NCBI GenBank assembly: GCA_021737945.1
Contig: JAIPCX010000001.1
Coordinates: forward strand, 310,001 to 374,000
Direction: 5' to 3'
Length of the DNA: 64,000 nt
From: Polynucleobacter sp.
Lineage (GTDB): Bacteria; Pseudomonadota; Gammaproteobacteria; Burkholderiales; Burkholderiaceae_D
Below, piece after piece: positions 59,605-64,000 of this stretch (the stretch's first letter is position 1; each line of letters opens with the position of its first letter). Both the position numbers and the translations under genes were made by a program. The notes under the pieces were generated by a model. That model ran no database searches. It was not told where the DNA came from and saw only the letters and a program-made list of their open reading frames with translations.

Positions 59605-61001
59605 TAAAAAAACTCACTCTTCCATTGGTCGTCGTCGCCGGAGTATTTTCACTCGCTGGCTGCCAGATCATGCCTACGTTTACTAAACCTACGGCACCGG
59701 TTCCAGAGGGCTACCCAACCAGTGATAGCAGTTCAGCTAAACCGATTGCAGATACAGGTTGGAATGACTTCTTCCAAAATCCTGATCTGCGTGAAGCGAT
59801 TAGCGCTGCCTTAAAAAATAATCGCGATCTGAAGACCGCTGTGCTGCAGATAGAAGAAGCACGCGCACTGTATGGCATTCAGCGCGCAGACCAACTTCCC
59901 ACTATTAATGCTACCAGCGGTCTCAACACAAACCGACAGCTACTGGCTGGCACCATGCGTGAAACCACGGCCTATCAAGCGGGCGTAGGATTATCGGCAT
60001 TTGAACTAGATTTTTTTGGGCGCGTAAAAAATCTCTCCGCAGCCGCCTTATCGCAATATCTCGCAACAGAAGAAGCGCGACGTGCGATACAAATTTCATT
60101 AGTCGGCGAAGTTGCTAAGGCGTGGTTAGTGGAGCGCGCGCTAGCTGAGCAAATTACTTTGGCTCAGAGCACACTCAAAGGTCGTGAATCGTCGCGTGAT
60201 TTGGTAAGAAAACGTTTAGATGCAGGTATCACCAATGCGATGGAGTTTCAGCAAAGTGAAACGCTGGTCTACTCGGCTAAGGTCGTGTTACTAGGTTTGC
60301 GCCGCCAACATGCATTAGCCGTCAATGCACTGACTCTGCTCACCGGCTCGAATGTAAAGCTTCCAACCCAAACCGCAACTCTGTCAACCCAAGCTATCAC
60401 GGCTGATATTGGCGCTGGACTTCCCTCCGAGTTATTAGAGCGTCGCCCCGACATACGCGCTGCTGAACAACGACTGCGCGCAACTCAAGCGAATATCGCT
60501 GCAGCGCGTGCCGCTTTCTTCCCACGCATTTCGCTCACGACTGGATTGGGCTTAGCCAGCAACGATTTGGGTGGATTATTTGAAGGTGGATCACGCACCT
60601 GGAGTTTTTTCCCGCAGATCACCTTGCCTATTTTTGATAACGGCCGTAACAAAGCCAGCCTGAATCTGGCAGAAATACGCAGTGAAATAGCGATCACGAA
60701 CTATGAAAAAACGATTCAAGTTGCGTTCCGTGAAGTCGCCGATGCTTTGTCAGCGCGCGCCACATTGGCAGAAGAAATTGAAGCGCAAAGCGCATTCAGA
60801 AATGCGCAGGCGGAGCGACTGACTCTGGCACGTGCACGCTACGAAAATGGCATTTCAAGTTATCTAGATCTGTTAGATGCCGAGCGCGAATTATTCACTG
60901 CGGAACAAGCGCTGGTTCAATCACAACTACTACGCTTAACCAATGCTGTTGATTTATATCGTTCGCTCGGCGGTGGTTTTAGCGAACCAGAAAAACAATA
61001 A
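59601..61001 (+). CDS. OprM/NodT-type outer-membrane efflux lipoprotein, system 2
   Basis: A 466-residue channel with lipobox LAGC (C21) and two OEP domains (ELDFFGRVKNLSAAALSQYL; LLERRPDIRAAEQRLRATQANI; LDLLDAERELFTAEQAL). It completes the tripartite pump with the two genes upstream. It ends at a bidirectional terminator shared with waaA. Confidence 0.95.
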   Translation: MIKKLTLPLVVVAGVFSLAGCQIMPTFTKPTAPVPEGYPTSDSSSAKPIADTGWNDFFQNPDLREAISAALKNNRDLKTAVLQIEEARALYGIQRADQLPTINATSGLNTNRQLLAGTMRETTAYQAGVGLSAFELDFFGRVKNLSAAALSQYLATEEARRAIQISLVGEVAKAWLVERALAEQITLAQSTLKGRESSRDLVRKRLDAGITNAMEFQQSETLVYSAKVVLLGLRRQHALAVNALTLLTGSNVKLPTQTATLSTQAITADIGAGLPSELLERRPDIRAAEQRLRATQANIAAARAAFFPRISLTTGLGLASNDLGGLFEGGSRTWSFFPQITLPIFDNGRNKASLNLAEIRSEIAITNYEKTIQVAFREVADALSARATLAEEIEAQSAFRNAQAERLTLARARYENGISSYLDLLDAERELFTAEQALVQSQLLRLTNAVDLYRSLGGGFSEPEKQ

Positions 61002-61020
61002 GCGATCGTTAGTGAAGAAT

Positions 61021-61052
61021 TAAAAATGCCAGTCAACCGACTGGCATTTTTA
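61021..61052. terminator. Bidirectional terminator between the efflux operon and waaA
   Basis: ATGCCAGTC-N4-GACTGGCAT with A-run left and T-run right, placed 20 bases past the channel stop and just past the waaA stop. Confidence 0.93.
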
Positions 61053-61059
61053 TTGGTCG

Positions 61060-62334
61060 TCACTTTAATTGAGGCGATAACAACTTGAGGGTTTTTGCGG
61101 TAGCGCCTTGATGTTGGACACAAAACTGAATCGCTACGTCGGACATGGCTCGATAGTCTTGCGACTGAGCGTCTAATTCACTCATACGTGAAAAAACGTG
61201 CTCTGCATCGGGTATTCGGATAGCGGCACCCACTGTAATGGCATCCGCAGTCACCTGTTTGAAATTGAACGTATGCGGACCGACTAATACCGGTTTTCCG
61301 CAGGATAGTGCTTCAATCAGATTTTGTCCGCCTAGGGGTAATAAACTGCCCCCAATAAACGCCACATCGCAGGCGGCATAATAAGCAAACATCTCACCCA
61401 TGGAATCGCCGAGCAGTATCTGAGTACTTGCAGGCAGATTCTCTGTCGTCCATTGTGAACGTCGTTGCCAGCGCAATCCACGCGCTTCAAGCATACGCTC
61501 TACTTCATCAAAACGCTGCGGATGACGCGGCACCATGATCACCAACACACGAGGATCGAGGGTCGCCGCCATATAGGCATCAAGTAACAGCGCCTCCTCA
61601 CCTTCGCGCGTGCTAGCGCACAAAAGTACGAGACGATCACCGATTTTCTGCCGCCACTGATTACCCATCGTTAGCATTGCTTCCGGTGGAGTGATGTCGA
61701 ATTTGAGACTGCCTGCAACGATGATCGTTTGCGCTCCTAGTGTGTGCAAACGTTCCGCATCGCCCTGAGTTTGTGCAATCACTACATTAATCTTACGCAG
61801 CGCATCACTGATCAAGCCACCAAACCACTGCACCCGTTTGAGTGAGCGCGCGGATAAACGCGCATTAATCAATGCGATGGGGATACCCGCTTTGCTGCAT
61901 GAATCTATTAATGAAGGCCACACTTCTGTTTCCATCAATACGCAAATACTGGGATTAATTTTGGCAATGAAGCGCTGCGTCAAACTCAACGCGTCATACG
62001 GAATGTAGGACTGAGAGACACGTGGCTCGTTATGAAATAAAGCAGCCCCTGTCGCACGACCGGTGGGAGTCATGTGCGTGAGTAGTACATGATGCTGCGG
62101 GTATTTTTTCAGTAAAGCATGAATCAGTGGCTCTGCAGCACGCGTCTCACCAACAGAAACTGCATGCACCCAAATCAGCAGGGGTGAAAAATCAGCATTA
62201 GCTAGACTCAGACGCTCAGAAATATGTTGCCGGTAACCGGCTTCTTTACGCCCACGCCACCATAGCCTGATTAACACTAAAGGTAGCGCCAACCACCAGC
62301 AGACAGAATAAATTCGTAGCGACAAAGAGATCAT
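61060..62334 (-). CDS. waaA: 3-deoxy-D-manno-octulosonic acid (Kdo) transferase
   Basis: A 424-residue GT-B glycosyltransferase with an N-terminal membrane helix (about 5-25), IWVHAVSVGETRAAEPLI including the catalytic Glu, and CDVAFIGGSLLPLGGQNLIEAL. It adds Kdo to lipid IVA during LPS core synthesis. Its ATG shares one base with the stop of the mutase gene upstream (TAATG), so the two are co-translated. Confidence 0.95.
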   Translation of the reverse strand: MISLSLRIYSVCWWLALPLVLIRLWWRGRKEAGYRQHISERLSLANADFSPLLIWVHAVSVGETRAAEPLIHALLKKYPQHHVLLTHMTPTGRATGAALFHNEPRVSQSYIPYDALSLTQRFIAKINPSICVLMETEVWPSLIDSCSKAGIPIALINARLSARSLKRVQWFGGLISDALRKINVVIAQTQGDAERLHTLGAQTIIVAGSLKFDITPPEAMLTMGNQWRQKIGDRLVLLCASTREGEEALLLDAYMAATLDPRVLVIMVPRHPQRFDEVERMLEARGLRWQRRSQWTTENLPASTQILLGDSMGEMFAYYAACDVAFIGGSLLPLGGQNLIEALSCGKPVLVGPHTFNFKQVTADAITVGAAIRIPDAEHVFSRMSELDAQSQDYRAMSDVAIQFCVQHQGATAKTLKLLSPQLK

Positions 62335-63737
62335 TAAGCCTGAAATGGCAGCACAGCACCAGGCTTGACTGTATGGATTGCCTGAGCCAATGACTGCTGT
62401 ATTCGTTTCAGAGCTGTTTCACTTTCAGCTTCAAAACGCAGCACGAGTACCGGCGTCGTATTTGATGCACGCACCAAACCAAAACCGTCACTGTATTCAA
62501 CACGTACGCCATCGATGGTTAGCACTTGTTCTGATCCAGGCCAGCTGATTTCTTTTTGCAAGCGAGTCACCAATTGATGATTTTCACCTTCAGCGCACTG
62601 TATCTGTAATTCAGGCGTTGAAATCGATTGCGGCAGCGCATTCAGTGTTGCGTTCGGATCTGCCAGCTTGCTTAAAATTTCCAGCAAACGTGCGCCGGCA
62701 TATAAACCATCATCAAACCCATACCAGCGATCTTTAAAGAATACGTGGCCGCTCATCTCACCACCCAAAGGCGCTTGTGTTTCTTTCATACGCGCTTTGA
62801 CTAGGGAATGACCCGTCTTACCCATCAATGGCTGACCACCCGCTGCTTTGACTACAGCTGCCACATGCTTACTGCATTTGACGTCATACAAAATAGGCGC
62901 GCCGGGATTACGCGACAACACTTCTTGAGCAAACAACATGAGCTGACGATCGGGGAAAATAATTTGACCATCTTTAGTCACAACTCCCAAACGATCACCA
63001 TCACCATCAAATGCCAAACCGAGCTCAGCATCGGTCGTGGCAAGTGTGTGAATCAAATCTTGTAGATTTTCAGGATGGGCAGGATCGGGGTGATGATTAG
63101 GGAAATTACCATCGACCTCACAAAATAATTCGATAACTTCACAACCCATGCCACGATACAAATCACCCGCGACAGCACCCGCAACGCCATTGCCGCAGTC
63201 CACAGCGATTTTCATAGGACGCGAAATTTTTACATCGCTAATAATTCGCTCGAGATACGCAGCACGAATATCGTGCTCACGGTAGCTACCTGCACCTTGA
63301 GAAAAACGATGCGCAAGTATGCGCTGATACAACTGCTGTATGGTCTCGCCATAAATAGCATCGCCAGCAAGTACCATTTTAAAGCCATTGTAGTCGGGGG
63401 GATTATGACTACCGGTGACCATGATTCCACTTGCCGCACCCAGAGCGTAGGTCGCAAAGTACAGCATGGGTGTAGCGACCATACCCACATCAATCACATT
63501 CACGCCAGTAGACTGCAAACCTTCAGCTAGTGCAGCTGATAATGATGGGCCAGACAAACGACCATCGCGACCGATAACCACAGTCTTCTCATTTTTTTCT
63601 AAGGCTGCACTACCAAAGGACTGACCAATCTGACGTGCAATGTTGGTATCCAGCGTTTTATCCAATACACCTCGTATGTCATACGCCTTGAAAATACCGG
63701 GAGTCAACGATGCGTTGCTTGGGTTGCTATTTACCAT
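62334..63737 (-). CDS. Phosphomannomutase/phosphoglucomutase (AlgC type)
   Basis: A 467-residue alpha-D-phosphohexomutase. The catalytic phosphoserine is S110 in TGSHNPPDYNGFK, the metal loop is DGDGDR (244-249), and GEMSGHVFF is the sugar-binding loop. It supplies mannose-1-P or glucose-1-P for LPS and exopolysaccharide sugars. I start at MVNSNPSNAS (ATG at 63735-63737), 4 bases after the rmlD stop, giving an rmlD-mutase-waaA operon. Confidence 0.93.
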   Translation of the reverse strand: MVNSNPSNASLTPGIFKAYDIRGVLDKTLDTNIARQIGQSFGSAALEKNEKTVVIGRDGRLSGPSLSAALAEGLQSTGVNVIDVGMVATPMLYFATYALGAASGIMVTGSHNPPDYNGFKMVLAGDAIYGETIQQLYQRILAHRFSQGAGSYREHDIRAAYLERIISDVKISRPMKIAVDCGNGVAGAVAGDLYRGMGCEVIELFCEVDGNFPNHHPDPAHPENLQDLIHTLATTDAELGLAFDGDGDRLGVVTKDGQIIFPDRQLMLFAQEVLSRNPGAPILYDVKCSKHVAAVVKAAGGQPLMGKTGHSLVKARMKETQAPLGGEMSGHVFFKDRWYGFDDGLYAGARLLEILSKLADPNATLNALPQSISTPELQIQCAEGENHQLVTRLQKEISWPGSEQVLTIDGVRVEYSDGFGLVRASNTTPVLVLRFEAESETALKRIQQSLAQAIHTVKPGAVLPFQA

Positions 63738-63741
63738 GATG

Positions 63742-64000
63742 TCAGTTCGCTTTAAGTAATTGGGGCACCTCAACCGGAATGCGCTGCAGGCAATTGCCGA
63801 GTGCAGCATCCCACGTGGGTAAGGTCGCAAATATTTGCTCGAATTTATCCATATTCATGACAGAATTTTTCGGCCTCACCGCTGGCGTAGGATAATCCGC
63901 GGTGGTTATAGGATGAAGCTTGGGTTTTTGTTGTATCAATGAGTGGGCGAAAATTTTTTCCGCAAAACCAAACCAGCTTGTTTGTCCACGCGAACACAGA
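63742..64000 (-). CDS. rmlD: dTDP-4-dehydrorhamnose reductase RmlD, C-terminal part
   Basis: The frame is open to the right edge of the window and ends at 63742. The visible 85 or so residues (GQTSWFGFAEKIFA; TTADYPTPAVRPKNSVMNM; LPTWDAALGNCLQRI) match the C-terminus of RmlD/RfbD, which reduces dTDP-4-keto-L-rhamnose to dTDP-L-rhamnose. The other rml genes would lie beyond the window. It is probably transcribed with the mutase and waaA. Confidence 0.88.
   Translation of the reverse strand, partial: LCSRGQTSWFGFAEKIFAHSLIQQKPKLHPITTADYPTPAVRPKNSVMNMDKFEQIFATLPTWDAALGNCLQRIPVEVPQLLKAN

Overview
The window looks like chromosomal DNA of a betaproteobacterium of the order Burkholderiales. The evidence is gene content and order: purM / AI-2E permease / hda / HAD / pcnB / folK / deoxynucleoside kinase / panB; hemH-grpE-dnaK-dnaJ beside recN-nadK and hrcA; fur / bamE-dapB; leuS-lptE-holA-proA-hemJ; and an isoaspartyl-methyltransferase-like gene, a rhodanese and tolC in a row. 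Base composition looks moderate, not GC-rich. No tRNA, rRNA, CRISPR array, phage or insertion sequence was recognised. The window opens inside an Anbu proteasome-like gene and closes inside rmlD.

Layout. 1-4.0 kb: end of anbu, a Sel1-repeat protein, purM. 4.1-10.6 kb: a tightly overlapping housekeeping operon from the AI-2E permease to folK, then a deoxynucleoside kinase, panB and a carbonic anhydrase. 11-12.8 kb: a wrecked DSF quorum-sensing locus in which convergent rpfF and rpfC have both lost their 3' parts and are fused tail to tail. 13.2-22.6 kb: heat-shock genes with two recognisable sigma-32 promoters, then hemH, recN, nadK, hrcA and fur. 22.7-34 kb: bamE, dapB, tonB-exbB-exbD, leuS, lptE, holA, proA, hemJ, an HCCA isomerase and a THUMP methyltransferase. 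34-47 kb: a 531-residue unknown protein, gabD, a Bcr-type exporter, trmB, uppP, a MacAB-type exporter and a 1010-residue unknown protein. 47.5-61 kb: two RND efflux systems with a TetR regulator and tolC. 61-64 kb: waaA, a phosphomannomutase/phosphoglucomutase and rmlD, for LPS and sugar-nucleotide synthesis.

The most unusual content is three large genes that do not resemble their housekeeping neighbours: the Sel1 protein (518-2620), the 531-residue protein (34028-35623) and the 1010-residue protein (44134-47166). Each starts with a long Ser/Thr/Pro-rich, probably disordered region. The first also has 10 Sel1 repeats, a leucine-rich stretch and an F-box-like helix. The third has a region that can be hand-aligned with RasGAP domains and a module of about 65 residues present three times. 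Upstream of the 531- and 1010-residue genes lies the same two-part motif, GGAACYRA-N10-GGGTTACG, with identical spacing; the Sel1 gene carries its first half. I infer a set of co-regulated proteins aimed at a eukaryotic host, possibly secreted effectors. This is a hypothesis from sequence reading only.

The other theme is export. A MacAB-type pump, a Bcr-type MFS exporter, two RND pumps and two outer-membrane channels lie within about 24 kb. A TetR gene has a promoter and overlapping palindrome, and the second RND operon is preceded by a terminator-like hairpin that would have to be read through.
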